Part shown: positions 8,816 through 18,447 of the stretch, in pieces
How positions within the stretch are numbered: the stretch's first letter is position 1
Layout of the letters: each line of letters begins with the position of its first letter
Position numbers and translations under genes: made by a program
Source of the DNA: Anaerobiospirillum sp. NML120449
GTDB lineage: Bacteria > Pseudomonadota > Gammaproteobacteria > Enterobacterales > Succinivibrionaceae
Direction of reading: 5' to 3'
Assembly: GCF_023051105.1 (NCBI RefSeq)
Contig: NZ_JALKIL010000033.1
Span: forward strand, 1-52,714
Length of the DNA stretch: 52,714 bases
Notes under the pieces: model-generated
Told to the model about the DNA's origin: nothing
The model's database searches: none
Seen by the model: only the letters and a program-made list of their open reading frames with translations

Positions 8816-9832
8816 ATGGCTAAGAATATTCTGTTAATTTCAGGCGGCGACAGCTCTGAACACGATATCTCCATTATTTCCTCAAAGTATGTTGAAGAGC
8901 AGCTGAGCAAGAACAGTGAGTTCAAGGTTATCAGCTGTGTGCTGCATAATCATCAGTTTAATCTTGCTGATGGCGCCGTGGGCTACTTTACGACAGGTAA
9001 CAGCTTTGTCATCACTGCAGCTGATGGCAGTACCTCTACTGTAAGTATCGACTGTGCCGTTCCATGCCTGCACGGCTTCCCAGGAGAGACCGGTGACATT
9101 CAGTCCCTGCTTGAGCTGCACTGCGTTCCATACATCGGATGCCGTGGTGAGGCCAGCATCAACTGTTTTAATAAGGTAACCACCAAGTTTTACCTTGATG
9201 CTCTTAAGATCGATAACACTCCTTCCATGTTTATTGGCGATCTCAGCGAGAGCAGCCTGCGCAAAGCCCATGAGGCTTTCAAGGACTTTGGCGGCGATAT
9301 TTATGTCAAGGCAGCAAACCAGGGGTCCTCAATTGGCTGCTACCACGTAACCAGTGAGGACGATCTCGACAGAGCTCTCAAGGATGCCATTGCCCTGAGT
9401 GAACTGGTGCTGATTGAAAAGACTGTGGAGCACCGTGAGCTCGAGGTTGCAGCCTTTGAGTATCAGGGCAGGCTGCATCTGACCAGCCCAGGTGAAATCT
9501 TCATTCCAGAAGACCGCTTCTATACTTTCGATGAAAAGTACAGCTCAACCAGCAGCTCCACTACTACAGTAGTGGCTGAAGGTCTCAACGAGCTGCAGCT
9601 GAGCATTATCCACAGCATGGCTGAGCGCGCCTTCCGTGGTCTGCACCTGCGTCACCTTTCCCGCATTGATTTCTTCCTGGCAAAGGACGGCCAGATTTAC
9701 ATTAATGAAATCAACACCTTCCCGGGCATGACACCAATCTCCATGTTCCCTAAGCTGGTTGAGCACAGCGGCATTAAGATGTCTGATTTCCTGACCGACT
9801 GCGTCAACGAGGCTATCAAAGAGGGCGTATAA
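8816..9832 (+). CDS. ddl: D-alanine--D-alanine ligase
   Basis: ATP-grasp ligase making the D-Ala-D-Ala dipeptide for peptidoglycan in the cytoplasm. Visible family features: ISGGDSSEHDISIISS at the N-terminus, CLHGFPGETGDIQSLLEL (the HGxxGEDG-type motif, here with Thr), KAANQGSSIGC in the ATP-grasp, EVAAFE, SRIDFFL, and the metal/ATP motif INEINTFPGMTPISMFP. Length 338 residues is usual. The sequence resembles DdlA more than DdlB in the LTSPGEI region. It is not in a mur/fts cluster, which also fits DdlA. The ATG at 8816 has only a weak upstream purine stretch. Confidence 0.93.
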   Translation: MAKNILLISGGDSSEHDISIISSKYVEEQLSKNSEFKVISCVLHNHQFNLADGAVGYFTTGNSFVITAADGSTSTVSIDCAVPCLHGFPGETGDIQSLLELHCVPYIGCRGEASINCFNKVTTKFYLDALKIDNTPSMFIGDLSESSLRKAHEAFKDFGGDIYVKAANQGSSIGCYHVTSEDDLDRALKDAIALSELVLIEKTVEHRELEVAAFEYQGRLHLTSPGEIFIPEDRFYTFDEKYSSTSSSTTTVVAEGLNELQLSIIHSMAERAFRGLHLRHLSRIDFFLAKDGQIYINEINTFPGMTPISMFPKLVEHSGIKMSDFLTDCVNEAIKEGV

Positions 9833-9862
9833 ACGTCCCCTGATGCAGGGCCAGGACATCCT

Positions 9863-9898
9863 GGTGCTGCTCCGGCACATGGCGCTGCTCCGGCATCT
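9863..9898. repeat. Two 18-bp direct repeats after ddl
   Basis: GGTGCTGCTCCGGCACAT at 9863 is followed at once by a near copy at 9881 (three differences). It is a small example of the 3'-end duplications seen across the window. Confidence 0.7.
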
Positions 9899-10092
9899 GG
9901 TACCTGCATATCCACCTGCAACATCAGCCACAAAGGGCTCTGCAGGCAGGACAAATTTTCAGTCACTGTATCCTGACATCAGCGATAACGGCCCTCCGGC
10001 TGTCAGATGGTCAGGACAGTGATTTTATTTTTCCCGGAGCAGCGCAGCTGCACAGTCTGACATTTCATTTTTAGACAGGGGTTCCTTGCTGC

Positions 10093-12351
10093 ATGACCGA
10101 TCATGAGAAGCACAATTCTGATAATGCCAAAACCATGGACAAACCATCTGCACTTTCAGGCAATGCCTTGAACGCTCAGGACAGCACCTGCCCTGAAAAG
10201 CCGCTGAATACAGCAAAGGAGCACACTGCAAAGGACCAGGAGGGGGCACAGCCAGCCCAGCCCGACGCTGCAGCGCCAGATGCCGCACAGGCAGCATCTG
10301 TCGCTGAGTCCGCCACGGCTGATGCCGCTGCATCAGCAGCTGGTTCTGCCACTGGATCCGCAGCTGGCTCTGCAGCTGAAAGTGCTGAGGATCTGGAGCA
10401 TGAAAGAAAGCTTGCTCAGGAGGCCATGAAAAGTCAGTATCACCCAATAGTGCTCAGTGACCTGTCGACTCAGGAATCGACCTCATTTATCCGTGGTTAC
10501 AAGCTGTTCTGGCCGTTTTTAAAGCCATATATCTGGATGGCTGTGCTGGGCATTGCTCTGACCATTCCTGTAGGCGCACTCGATGCTGTTATTGCGCTTT
10601 TCCTCAAGCCTTTTACCGACAATGTCATGGTCGCTCAGAATGTTGAGGCTGCCTACTATGTACCCCTGGTAATCATCGGCTTTACCCTGATACAGGGCCT
10701 GTTCATATACCTGTCGTCCATTGTGAACAGCTACGTGGGCGGTGCCATCAATCTGCTCATCAGATCAAAACTCTACAGCAAGCTTCTGTCCTTTGATACG
10801 CGCTTTTATGATGCCAACAACTCTGGCTCAGTAATCATGCGCTTCTTTAACGATGCCGAAACCGCATCATCAGGCCTGATTTCCAACTTCAAACTCTTCC
10901 TGACCAAGCTCTTTTCTTCGCTCTCGCTCATTGGCGTGCTGCTGTATAACTCCTGGGAGCTGACCATTATTGCCATAGGCGTGGTGCTCTTCCTCATCCT
11001 GCCTATGCGTATCGTGCGCCGCAAGATCAAGAAAATCGTTAACAAGTCAGTATCAGCATCTACAGGCCTTATCACTTTCTATAACGAGACCACCTCAGGC
11101 TCACGTGTTATCAAATGCTTCAATCTCAAAGACTATATGTATGAGACCTTCAGGGGGCAGGCTGTCTTTCTGTTCAAGATGAGCATGAAGATGGTGCGTG
11201 ACACCAACTGGCTCTCACCTGTAATGCACCTTGTCAGCTCACTTGGTGTAGGTGCCGTGCTGTACTTTGGCGTGGACATGATTATCAGAGGCGAGATTAC
11301 CTCAGGTGAGTTCGTCTCCTTCCTTGCAGCGCTCATTATGCTCTACACCCCTTTAAAGAGCATTGGCAACAACTACATCCAGGTGCAGACCGCCCTGCTG
11401 GCTCTTGACCGTATCAATCAGCTGCTTGAGTATGAGTCCTTTGAAAGCGGCAAGAACGAGGGCAATATCCGTCTTGAGGGTATCAGAGACAGCATTGAGT
11501 ACTCCCATGTCGCATTCTCCTATACAGGAGAGACCGATGTGCTCAAGGACATCAGCTTCAAGGTAAGAAAGGGCCAGAAAGTGGCCCTGGTGGGCAACTC
11601 AGGTGGCGGCAAGAGTACCGTATGCTCCCTGATTACCCGTCTTTATGAAGTGCGCTCAGGTACCATCAAAATCGATGGTATCGATATTCGTGAGTACACT
11701 CTGGAGTCTCTGCGCAGCCAGGTCTCCTACGTGTTCCAGGATAACTTCCTTTTTGCTGGAACCATCAGACAGAACATTATGTTCGGCAAGCCTGATGCTA
11801 CCGAAGAGGAGCTGGAAAATGCCGTCAGAAGTGCTTTTCTCGATGAGTTTATCAGCACACTGCCAGACGGCCTTGACACCACTATAGGTGAGCGCGGCGT
11901 AAGTCTGTCCGGCGGCCAGAAGCAGCGTGTAGCTATTGCCCGAGCCATTATCAGAAATGCTCCTCTGGTAATTCTGGATGAGGCTACCTCAGCTCTTGAT
12001 AACCGCTCGGAAAAGGTAGTGCAAAAAGCTCTGGACAGCCTGATGAAGGGCCGTACCACTCTGGTTATTGCCCACCGTCTCTCTACCGTACGTGATGCTG
12101 ACATCATTATGGTGGTCAACGACGGCTACATAGTTGAGCAGGGCAACCACGAGCAGCTGCTTGCTGCCAACGGAGCATATGCAAATCTGTATAACTCCCA
12201 GTTCAAGACAGCCGCTGTAGCCGCAACCAGCGCCAGCGACAATGGTGCAGCCAGCGCCGAAGCTGACGGCGCAGCAGCCGAGGCTGCTGCCGGAGCAGCC
12301 GCGACTGCGGCAGCAGAGCCGGCCATGGCAGGCACAGGGTCTGTAAGGTAG
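10093..12351 (+). CDS. msbA: MsbA-like lipid A ABC exporter with low-complexity ends
   Basis: Homodimeric ABC exporter; MsbA flips lipid A-core across the inner membrane. After an Ala/Ser/Glu-rich lead of about 125 residues come six predicted membrane segments (about 140-435) and a nucleotide-binding domain with GNSGGGKST (Walker A, about 502-510), LSGGQKQR (about 605), LVILDEATSALD (Walker B) and IAHRLST (H-loop). E. coli MsbA has 582 residues; this has 752, the excess being the lead and an Ala-rich tail of about 45 residues. lpxK, its usual partner, is not adjacent. GGGG lies about 11 bases before the ATG. Another lipid-type exporter of the same subfamily is possible, but MsbA fits best. 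Confidence 0.82.
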   Translation: MTDHEKHNSDNAKTMDKPSALSGNALNAQDSTCPEKPLNTAKEHTAKDQEGAQPAQPDAAAPDAAQAASVAESATADAAASAAGSATGSAAGSAAESAEDLEHERKLAQEAMKSQYHPIVLSDLSTQESTSFIRGYKLFWPFLKPYIWMAVLGIALTIPVGALDAVIALFLKPFTDNVMVAQNVEAAYYVPLVIIGFTLIQGLFIYLSSIVNSYVGGAINLLIRSKLYSKLLSFDTRFYDANNSGSVIMRFFNDAETASSGLISNFKLFLTKLFSSLSLIGVLLYNSWELTIIAIGVVLFLILPMRIVRRKIKKIVNKSVSASTGLITFYNETTSGSRVIKCFNLKDYMYETFRGQAVFLFKMSMKMVRDTNWLSPVMHLVSSLGVGAVLYFGVDMIIRGEITSGEFVSFLAALIMLYTPLKSIGNNYIQVQTALLALDRINQLLEYESFESGKNEGNIRLEGIRDSIEYSHVAFSYTGETDVLKDISFKVRKGQKVALVGNSGGGKSTVCSLITRLYEVRSGTIKIDGIDIREYTLESLRSQVSYVFQDNFLFAGTIRQNIMFGKPDATEEELENAVRSAFLDEFISTLPDGLDTTIGERGVSLSGGQKQRVAIARAIIRNAPLVILDEATSALDNRSEKVVQKALDSLMKGRTTLVIAHRLSTVRDADIIMVVNDGYIVEQGNHEQLLAANGAYANLYNSQFKTAAVAATSASDNGAASAEADGAAAEAAAGAAATAAAEPAMAGTGSVR

Positions 12352-12450
12352 CCGGAGGCTGGCTCCGGCTGACCGGCCGGGGCTTTGCAGCCAGCCAGAC
12401 AGCAATGACATTCCCATAGACCTGTTCAGGGCGTGGAAATGGCGATAAAA

Positions 12451-12482
12451 AAGGTCAGGATGAAGTCCTGACCTTGTTTTTT
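12451..12482 (+). terminator. Terminator after msbA
   Basis: A 10-bp stem AAGGTCAGGA / TCCTGACCTT with a 5-nt loop is followed by GTTTTTT. It ends msbA before queH. Confidence 0.88.
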
Positions 12483-12536
12483 GGTGTCTATCTGATAGGG
12501 TGTAACATTCGACAATAACATGTGGATTCTGGACAT

Positions 12537-13385
12537 ATGCCTTTAACCCTGCCTGATGATTTTGGTAATACCCCTAAGCGTGAGCTCAAGATTCCTGAGG
12601 GTATGAACAGTCTGCTTATGCAGGTCTGCTGTGCCCCTTGCTGCGGTGCAGTTCTTGAGTGCTTCAAGCATCACAACATCAGTCCTACTCTGTTTTTCTA
12701 CAATCCTAATATTCACCCACGTGCCGAATACGAAAAGCGCCGCGATGAGCTCATTGAGCTGGCAAAGCTGCTTGAGTTTGACTACATCATCCCTGAGTAT
12801 GATCCCAAGCCATGGTTTGCCAAGGTTAAAGGCCTGGAGCATGAGCCGGAGCGTGGTGCCCGCTGCTCTGTATGTTTTGGCGACCGTCTGCTGGCAACTG
12901 CCATGTATGCCAAAGAGCACGGCTTTTCCCATTTCACCACTACCCTTGCAACCTCACGCTGGAAGAACAAGAAGCAGGTAGATACTGCCGGTTTTGCAGC
13001 TCAGGAGGCCAGCGGCGTTCCTTACTGGAGCGAGGACTGGCGCAAGGAAGGTCTGGTAACCCGCCGTTATCAGCTGGTAAAGGAGTTCAACTTCTACAAT
13101 CAGCTGTACTGCGGCTGCATCTACTCAAGGGATAACGACGCCTGGCAGAAGGACGCTCCTGAGACCATCAGAGGCATTAATGCCCCTGTAGGTGCTGACA
13201 GCGACGCCGTAGCCGGCTCTGGTGCCGTTGCCGGTGTATCATGCTCCACAGCAGCAGGCCGCGAGGCTCAGGCTGCCGCCATGGTCAGTGCAGCAGCTGC
13301 AGTTGATGCTGCAACTGGCATGATTGACGAAGCTGCCAAAGACCTGCCATTTGATCTTAAGCAGGACATGAACTGCATGTGCTAA
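12537..13385 (+). CDS. queH: Epoxyqueuosine reductase QueH
   Basis: QueH (formerly DUF208) reduces epoxyqueuosine to queuosine in the tRNA anticodon, the last step of the pathway, in place of cobalamin-dependent QueG. Cysteine motifs of the family are present: VCCAPCC at residues 30-36, ARCSVCFGDR, and YCGCIYSRD near 195; FYNPNIHP, TTLATSRWKN and PYWSEDWRK are also typical. The conserved part ends near residue 205; a tail of about 75 residues, rich in Ala and Gly and ending in two cysteines (CMC), is extra. ATG 12537 is taken as start; an in-frame GTG at 12522 is possible, and neither has a strong binding site. It forms its own unit between two terminators. Confidence 0.9.
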   Translation: MPLTLPDDFGNTPKRELKIPEGMNSLLMQVCCAPCCGAVLECFKHHNISPTLFFYNPNIHPRAEYEKRRDELIELAKLLEFDYIIPEYDPKPWFAKVKGLEHEPERGARCSVCFGDRLLATAMYAKEHGFSHFTTTLATSRWKNKKQVDTAGFAAQEASGVPYWSEDWRKEGLVTRRYQLVKEFNFYNQLYCGCIYSRDNDAWQKDAPETIRGINAPVGADSDAVAGSGAVAGVSCSTAAGREAQAAAMVSAAAAVDAATGMIDEAAKDLPFDLKQDMNCMC

Positions 13386-13411
13386 TCAGCAGTAAGCTCA
13401 ATTCTGGTTAC

Positions 13412-13450
13412 AAAAAGGGACAGCCCCTATTCAGGGGCTGTCCCTTTTTT
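13412..13450. terminator. Strong bidirectional terminator between queH and pyrE
   Basis: A perfect 18-bp stem with a 3-nt loop carries an A run on the left and a T run on the right (AAAAAGGGACAGCCCCTA and its complement). It can serve both converging genes. Confidence 0.95.
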
Positions 13451-13521
13451 ACAGCCTCAGGCCAGATCAGGCCTGGACGGATCCGGTCGGGGCAGGCCAT
13501 TGCAGTACGGCAACGGTCTGG

Positions 13522-13571
13522 CCATGTCCTGTCCAGCCAGGCCTGACCATGCCCTGTCCAGCCAGGCCTTA
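13522..13571. repeat. Two 25-bp direct repeats downstream of pyrE
   Basis: CCATGTCCTGTCCAGCCAGG at 13522 recurs at 13547 with one change (period 25). It lies between queH and the pyrE stop. Confidence 0.75.
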
Positions 13572-13631
13572 TTATGCCAGGGGATGTCAGGCATGCAGGC
13601 AATGGCCTTGCAGGCAAGCGGGGCGGGCTTA

Positions 13632-14273
13632 TCAGGCTCCGTACTGCTCTCTGTAGGCAATCATGTCATCAAGGTGGGCGCTCAGCTGGGCATCGTCCTT
13701 GATGTAGGTAACCAGATCATCAAAGGATACGATGGAGACAATTTCTATGCCCAGAGTACGGCGGGCCTCATCGATGGCGCTCTCGTCGGTCTGGCCTTTT
13801 TCCTTGCGGTTAAGGGCGATCAGGGCAGCCTTGAAGTGGGCTCCATTGGCCTTGATGATGGCGTCGGACTCACGAATGGCAGTGCCGGCGGTGATAACGT
13901 CATCAATAAGCATGATGTCGCCCTTGAGAGGAGCACCTACCAGGTTGCCGCCCTCACCATGGTCCTTGGCTTCCTTACGGTTAAAGCACCATGGCACATT
14001 TACCTTGTGCTCGGAGCTCAGAGCCATGGCTGTGGCGCAGGCAAGAGGGATACCCTTGTAGGCAGGTCCAAAAAGCACATCAAATGAGATTTTGCTGTCC
14101 ACCAGGGCATGGGCGTAACAGGAGCCCAGGGTGTAAAGATCCTCACCTGTGCAGAAGCCTCCGGCATTGAAGAAGTATGGGCTCTGTCGGCCTGACTTGA
14201 GGGTAAAGCTGCCAAACTTTAAAACACCACGCTTCAGAGCAAGTTCAATAAATCTGCGCTGGTAATCCTGCAT
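13632..14273 (-). CDS. pyrE: Orotate phosphoribosyltransferase
   Basis: Converts orotate and PRPP to OMP in pyrimidine synthesis, in the cytoplasm. The 213-residue protein has the PRPP-binding motif [14 protein letters not shown] and the family features [27 protein letters not shown] and [13 protein letters not shown] with the catalytic Lys/His loop. Start at 14273 is chosen because GGAGAG lies six bases upstream and the protein then begins as in E. coli ([13 protein letters not shown]). The reading frame stays open back to an ATG at 14345, through a terminator-like hairpin, which suggests translation-coupled attenuation. It lies downstream of cysS on the same strand with a 235-bp gap. Confidence 0.95.
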   Translation of the reverse strand: MQDYQRRFIELALKRGVLKFGSFTLKSGRQSPYFFNAGGFCTGEDLYTLGSCYAHALVDSKISFDVLFGPAYKGIPLACATAMALSSEHKVNVPWCFNRKEAKDHGEGGNLVGAPLKGDIMLIDDVITAGTAIRESDAIIKANGAHFKAALIALNRKEKGQTDESAIDEARRTLGIEIVSIVSFDDLVTYIKDDAQLSAHLDDMIAYREQYGA

Positions 14274-14284
14274 TGCTGCTCTCC

Positions 14285-14314
14285 ATAAAAATACAGCCCG
14301 GATATCCAGGCTGT
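14285..14314 (-). promoter_or_regulatory. Probable UTP-sensitive attenuator before pyrE
   Basis: On the minus strand a 9-bp stem (ACAGCCTGG / CCGGGCTGT, one U-G pair) with ATAT loop is followed by ATTTTTAT, an intrinsic terminator only about 12 bases before the pyrE ATG. A U run (GAATTTTTTC, 14321-14330) precedes it, and an open reading frame from ATG 14345 runs through both in frame with pyrE. This is the arrangement known for pyrBI and pyrE attenuation: slow transcription of U runs at low UTP lets the ribosome catch up and prevent the hairpin. The mechanism is inferred. Confidence 0.65.
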
Positions 14315-14508
14315 TTGATTGAAAAAATTCTGCTGGTCTTGTCACTCAGCAAGCCGGGCAGTCCGCCAGGCTTCGCCAGCCGCCATGCTGCCAGCCGCCA
14401 TGCTGCCTGCCGGCCACCTGGGTGGTAGCTGAATGACGGACGGACGGGCAAATGGCGCGGTGCCTGCACTGAGGCAGGCTTTGCGCCTGCTGTGGCCGAC
14501 TGTGGTTA

Positions 14509-15885
14509 TCAGGCGCGGCGCCAGGTGGTTCCTGAAGGGCCGTCTTCAAGCACAATGCCCATCTCGGTCAGCTTGTTGCGGGCCTCGTCAGCTGCAGCAA
14601 AGTCCTTGCGGGCGCGGGCCTCACGGCGCTGCTCAATCAGCGACTCAATCAGAGCTGTCTCATCATCACTGGCACCATCTGACTGACCCTGGAGGTATTT
14701 GACCGGATCCTGATACAGAAGTCCGAGGATGCCGCCCAGCTCGACTAGTCGGCCAGCAAGGCCCTCAGCCTCGGCGCCTGAGGAAGTGTTTACAGCTTTG
14801 GCCAGCTCGAACAGCACAGAAATGGCTCCAGGAGTGTTGAAGTCATCGTCCATGAAGGTGTTGAAGCGCTCAACGAACTCCTCACCACCGGCAGCAGGGC
14901 CGACCTTGACGTCGCGCAGTGCTGTATACAGACGGGACAGAGAAGCGCGGGCGTTATTGAGGTTATCCTGAGAGTAGTTCAGGGCGCTGCGGTACTGGGC
15001 AGAAAGCAGGAAGTATCTGACTGTTTCGGCATCATACTGCTCAAGGACATCACGGATGGTGAAGAAGTTGCCCAGGGACTTGGACATCTTTTCATCATCA
15101 ATCATCACCATGCCGGAGTGCATCCAGTAGTTGACGTAGCTGGTATCGTGAGCACAGCAGCTCTGGGCAATTTCGTTTTCGTGGTGCGGGAAGATAAGGT
15201 CTGAGCCGCCGCCATGAATATCAAATTTGTTACCCAGCAGTCTGGAGTTCATGGCAGAGCACTCAATGTGCCAGCCTGGACGGCCCTTGCCCCATGGGGA
15301 GTCCCACTCAGGCTCACCTGGCTTGGCCATCTTCCAGAGCACAAAGTCAAAAGGATTGCGCTTGGACTTCTGTACTTCAACACGGGCACCGGCCTCAAGC
15401 TCTTCGAGCTTCTGACCTGACAGTCGGCCGTAGTTCTTAAACCTGTCGATGGCGAACATGACGTCGCCATTGTCAGCAACATAGGCAAAGCCCTTGCTGA
15501 TGAGCTTTTCTACCAGGGAAATGATCTCAGGGATGTTTTCCGTTGCTCGTGGCTCAAAGTCTGGACGGGCGATATTGAGGCGGTCAAAATCGCTGTACAT
15601 CTCTTTGATAAAGTTCTCAGACAGCTCACGTGGGTCGATACCTTTCTCATTGGCGCGGCGGATGATTTTGTCATCGATGTCGGTGATGTTACGGACATAC
15701 TTGACCTTGTAACCGCGATGGCGCAGGTAGCGGACAATCATGTCAAAACATACGAAGGTACGGGCATGACCAATGTGGCACAGGTCGTATACGGTTACGC
15801 CGCATACATACATGCCTATCTCACCTGGGACAAGAGGGACGAAGTCCTCTTTCTGTCGGGTGAGGGTATTGTGAATCTGTAGCAT
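14509..15885 (-). CDS. cysS: Cysteinyl-tRNA synthetase
   Basis: Class I aminoacyl-tRNA synthetase charging tRNA-Cys. The 458-residue protein has the HIGH motif as CHIGHARTF near residue 36, the KMSKS motif as [10 protein letters not shown], and zinc ligands in [16 protein letters not shown] and PHHENE. The start at 15885 gives [15 protein letters not shown] as in E. coli; five extra residues from 15900 are unlikely. Divergent from ppiB with an 86-bp gap, the same arrangement as in E. coli. Between its stop and pyrE lies a GC-rich stretch with two copies of AGCCGCCATGCTGCC (about 14379-14408). Confidence 0.97.
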   Translation of the reverse strand: MLQIHNTLTRQKEDFVPLVPGEIGMYVCGVTVYDLCHIGHARTFVCFDMIVRYLRHRGYKVKYVRNITDIDDKIIRRANEKGIDPRELSENFIKEMYSDFDRLNIARPDFEPRATENIPEIISLVEKLISKGFAYVADNGDVMFAIDRFKNYGRLSGQKLEELEAGARVEVQKSKRNPFDFVLWKMAKPGEPEWDSPWGKGRPGWHIECSAMNSRLLGNKFDIHGGGSDLIFPHHENEIAQSCCAHDTSYVNYWMHSGMVMIDDEKMSKSLGNFFTIRDVLEQYDAETVRYFLLSAQYRSALNYSQDNLNNARASLSRLYTALRDVKVGPAAGGEEFVERFNTFMDDDFNTPGAISVLFELAKAVNTSSGAEAEGLAGRLVELGGILGLLYQDPVKYLQGQSDGASDDETALIESLIEQRREARARKDFAAADEARNKLTEMGIVLEDGPSGTTWRRA

Positions 15886-15971
15886 ATTAATCTCACACAA
15901 ACTGGCTGTCTGATGTGCTAAAGTTAGGTATTAGTAATTTGAGCACTAATTTTATCAAGCAAGGGTTAGAA

Positions 15972-16481
15972 ATGGTAATCATTAAGACAAATCTTGGTGA
16001 TATTGTTATCGAGTTAAACACCGAGAAGGCACCTGTTACCTGTGAGAACTTCTTAAACTATGTAAAGAAGGGCTTCTACAACGACACTATCTTCCATCGC
16101 GTCATTCCTGGCTTCATGATTCAGGGTGGCGGCATGACTGCTGATATGGAGCAGAAGGATACCGATGCCCCTATCAAGAACGAGGCTGACAATGGCCTTG
16201 CCAATGACAAGTTCACCATTGCCATGGCACGTACCAACGATCCTCACTCTGCAACCAGCCAGTTCTTCATCAACACCGTTGATAACGACTTCCTCAACTA
16301 CAACATGAAGGAGCAGAACTGGGGCTATTGCGTATTTGGCAAGGTCGTAAAGGGCGAAGACGTTGTATTAAAGATCCAGTCTGTTAAGACTGACAACAAC
16401 AAGTGGTTCCCACACCGCGATGTTCCAGTTGAGACAGTTATCATTCAGTCCGCTGAAGAAATCGACTCCATTCCTGAGTAA
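15972..16481 (+). CDS. ppiB: Cytoplasmic peptidyl-prolyl cis-trans isomerase B
   Basis: Cyclophilin that speeds proline isomerisation in protein folding; no signal peptide, so cytoplasmic. The 169-residue protein shows [14 protein letters not shown] (residues 36-49 region, catalytic Arg), [21 protein letters not shown] and [10 protein letters not shown]. The start at 15972 matches E. coli PpiB ([11 protein letters not shown]) and has AAGGG about eight bases upstream. lpxH follows on the same strand after 375 bp, as in the enterobacterial ppiB-lpxH pair but with a longer gap. Confidence 0.96.
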   Translation: MVIIKTNLGDIVIELNTEKAPVTCENFLNYVKKGFYNDTIFHRVIPGFMIQGGGMTADMEQKDTDAPIKNEADNGLANDKFTIAMARTNDPHSATSQFFINTVDNDFLNYNMKEQNWGYCVFGKVVKGEDVVLKIQSVKTDNNKWFPHRDVPVETVIIQSAEEIDSIPE

Positions 16482-16856
16482 CAGCTCACTTTGAGCAGTC
16501 ATTGCCGCTCCGGCGCCCATGGCTGCCCGCAGCCAGGCTGGCCATGCACGGCAGCCATACCGGCCACACCCGGCAGCCATACCGGCTGTCCCAGGCCGCT
16601 GCCATGTCAGTGCCTGGCTGCCACCATGGCTGCACCGGCACACAAGAGGCATGTGCGGCACTGCAGGTCATGTCATCAGATATGACAGCTGTGCCAGACA
16701 GTCCTGAATCTGTCGATATGGCTAAGCCGGATACTGTATCATTTAGAATAAGAGGGTCTGAGGTCTGTATCTTATACGGGCATCAGGCCTTTTTTCATAT
16801 GGACATAACAGTGTCCGAATGAGATGTCTGTATTTCCGGTTTACGAGGAAGGATGG
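16482..16856. repeat. Intergenic stretch with short GC-rich repeats
   Basis: At 16545-16585 the phrase CGGCAGCCATACCGGC occurs twice about 20 bp apart, with further CATGGCTGC variants around it. No gene is supported. The AT-richer part from 16720 to 16840 may hold the lpxH promoter. Confidence 0.55.
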
Positions 16857-17819
16857 ATGGCCATATATATAACAGCTGACCTTCACCTTGCGGCGTCTAA
16901 CAGCACACTGCTTGATGCATTTGAAACTTTCGTCGCAGCGCTCAATGTCGGCGATGAACTGTACATTCTTGGTGATCTGTTCAACTTCTTTGTAGGACTG
17001 GACAGTCATAATGAGGCACAGAACAGGGTTTCAAAAGTTCTCCATCAGGCAAAGGAGCGCTGCATTGCCTCATATTTTGTCAGGGGTAACAGAGACTTTC
17101 TCATGACCGGGCAGGAGGCTGATATCCTGGGCATGAGACTGCTTGATGAGCATACTGTTATCAGGCGTTTTGGACATGTGATGCTGCTTACCCATGGTGA
17201 TCTGCTCTGTACCAATGACCGCTCCTATCTGCGCTATCACCGAACTGTAAACCAGCCATGGCTGCAGCTGCTCTTCCGCTCACTGCCTCTTTCGCTAAGG
17301 CGCGCCATTGCCTCCAGAATAAGGGAGCAAAGCCAGGAGGCCTACAGCTCAAGGCGTGACCCTGATATATATGGAGTGGTACCGGAGTCGGTATCGCAGA
17401 TGTGCCGCGATCAGAGCAAGGACTACGTACCGGAAAGCCCTGGTGAGGAAAGCCTGCGCATTACAGACGTAGTTCACGGACACATTCATGAGTTCAGCAG
17501 CTTTGCCGGCGAGCATGAGGATTATGACCATCGATACGTTATGGGCTCATGGGGCCAGAACTACAGCTGCCTGTGCGTTGATGAACACGGCAACTGCGAG
17601 ATGATTGAAAGACCGGTTCAGGAGCTCCTTGAGACCGGCAGGATTCACCACAGCCTCACGACCGCCCCGGCCGCCCAGACCGCTCCTGCCTTCCAGACCG
17701 CCCCGGCCAGCCAGATCAGTCCGGGCGCCCAGACCGCCCCTGCCGCCCCATTAGCCGCTGCGGCAGCGCAGCCTTCAGATTCTTCTGCAGAGGCAGAGAC
17801 CTCAGGCACAACTTTATAG
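16857..17819 (+). CDS. lpxH: UDP-2,3-diacylglucosamine diphosphatase LpxH, with repeat tail
   Basis: Calcineurin-like phosphoesterase that cleaves UDP-2,3-diacylglucosamine to lipid X in lipid A synthesis at the inner membrane. Metal motifs in order: ADLHL, LGDLFN, RGNRDF, THGDLLCT, and VHGHIH; PWLQLLFRSLPLSLRRAIASRIR matches the LpxH cap helices. Start at 16857 is decided by GAGGAAGG five bases upstream; an ATG at 16824 lacks this. The core ends near residue 260. The last 60 residues (320 in all, against 240 in E. coli) are a Pro/Ala/Gln tail that contains about five copies of the hexapeptide TAPAxQ, exact 18-nt units at 17661-17750. ppiB precedes it. Confidence 0.92.
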   Translation: MAIYITADLHLAASNSTLLDAFETFVAALNVGDELYILGDLFNFFVGLDSHNEAQNRVSKVLHQAKERCIASYFVRGNRDFLMTGQEADILGMRLLDEHTVIRRFGHVMLLTHGDLLCTNDRSYLRYHRTVNQPWLQLLFRSLPLSLRRAIASRIREQSQEAYSSRRDPDIYGVVPESVSQMCRDQSKDYVPESPGEESLRITDVVHGHIHEFSSFAGEHEDYDHRYVMGSWGQNYSCLCVDEHGNCEMIERPVQELLETGRIHHSLTTAPAAQTAPAFQTAPASQISPGAQTAPAAPLAAAAAQPSDSSAEAETSGTTL

Positions 17820-17992
17820 GGCCGGAGACAGTGGATGCAGGCCAGGTGTGCTGCGCACCATTGCCCAGTCTCAGTGCTCAGTCAGGCTGAGGCCGGTTGA
17901 GCTTGTAAGAGCAGGGGCAGAGGGTTGCGAGTGTATGTTAAAGGGGCTTTCCAGACAGCAGGCTGAAGAGGAAGTGCATGTGGCTGTGCACC

Positions 17993-18100
17993 GGGCTTTG
18001 TTCATGACCCTGTACCTGACTCTGCCCCGGGCTTTGTTCATGACCTTGTATCTGACTTTGCACAGGGCTTTATTTATGGTCTGGAGCCTGACCATGCGCC
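17993..18100. repeat. 36-bp tandem repeat, three diverging units
   Basis: GGGCTTTGTTCATGACC begins units at 17993 and 18029; a decayed third starts at 18065 (GGGCTTTATTTATGGTC). The period is 36 bp. The surrounding gap 17820-18447 holds no supported gene, and the end of it must contain the trxA promoter. Confidence 0.8.
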
Positions 18101-18447
18101 TGATTTTGCACTGTGATTTGCCGGGCTGTCTTGTGTGACGAGTTGCCGGAAATACAGGCTTTATTTGATGTACTGGGCATTAATTTGGTGCCTGGGTATG
18201 CAACTATAATTCAGTGTGTTAATTTAAGCACTTGCGGAATCTTGCACTGTGAAATATGCCTTTTTATTTGGGGTCAGCGGCCTGTAAAATCAGTATTGTT
18301 GGGAATTTGCCCCGCCTGTGACATGGACTGCCTGAGTAATTCCGGATTTATCTTGCATTAATTTGTCAACTTAATGCGCTTATCTCAATTGCTTTTGCCT
18401 GGTGTATGCTAAGATATCCACCAGCATAATTTCTTAGGAGTAGATTT

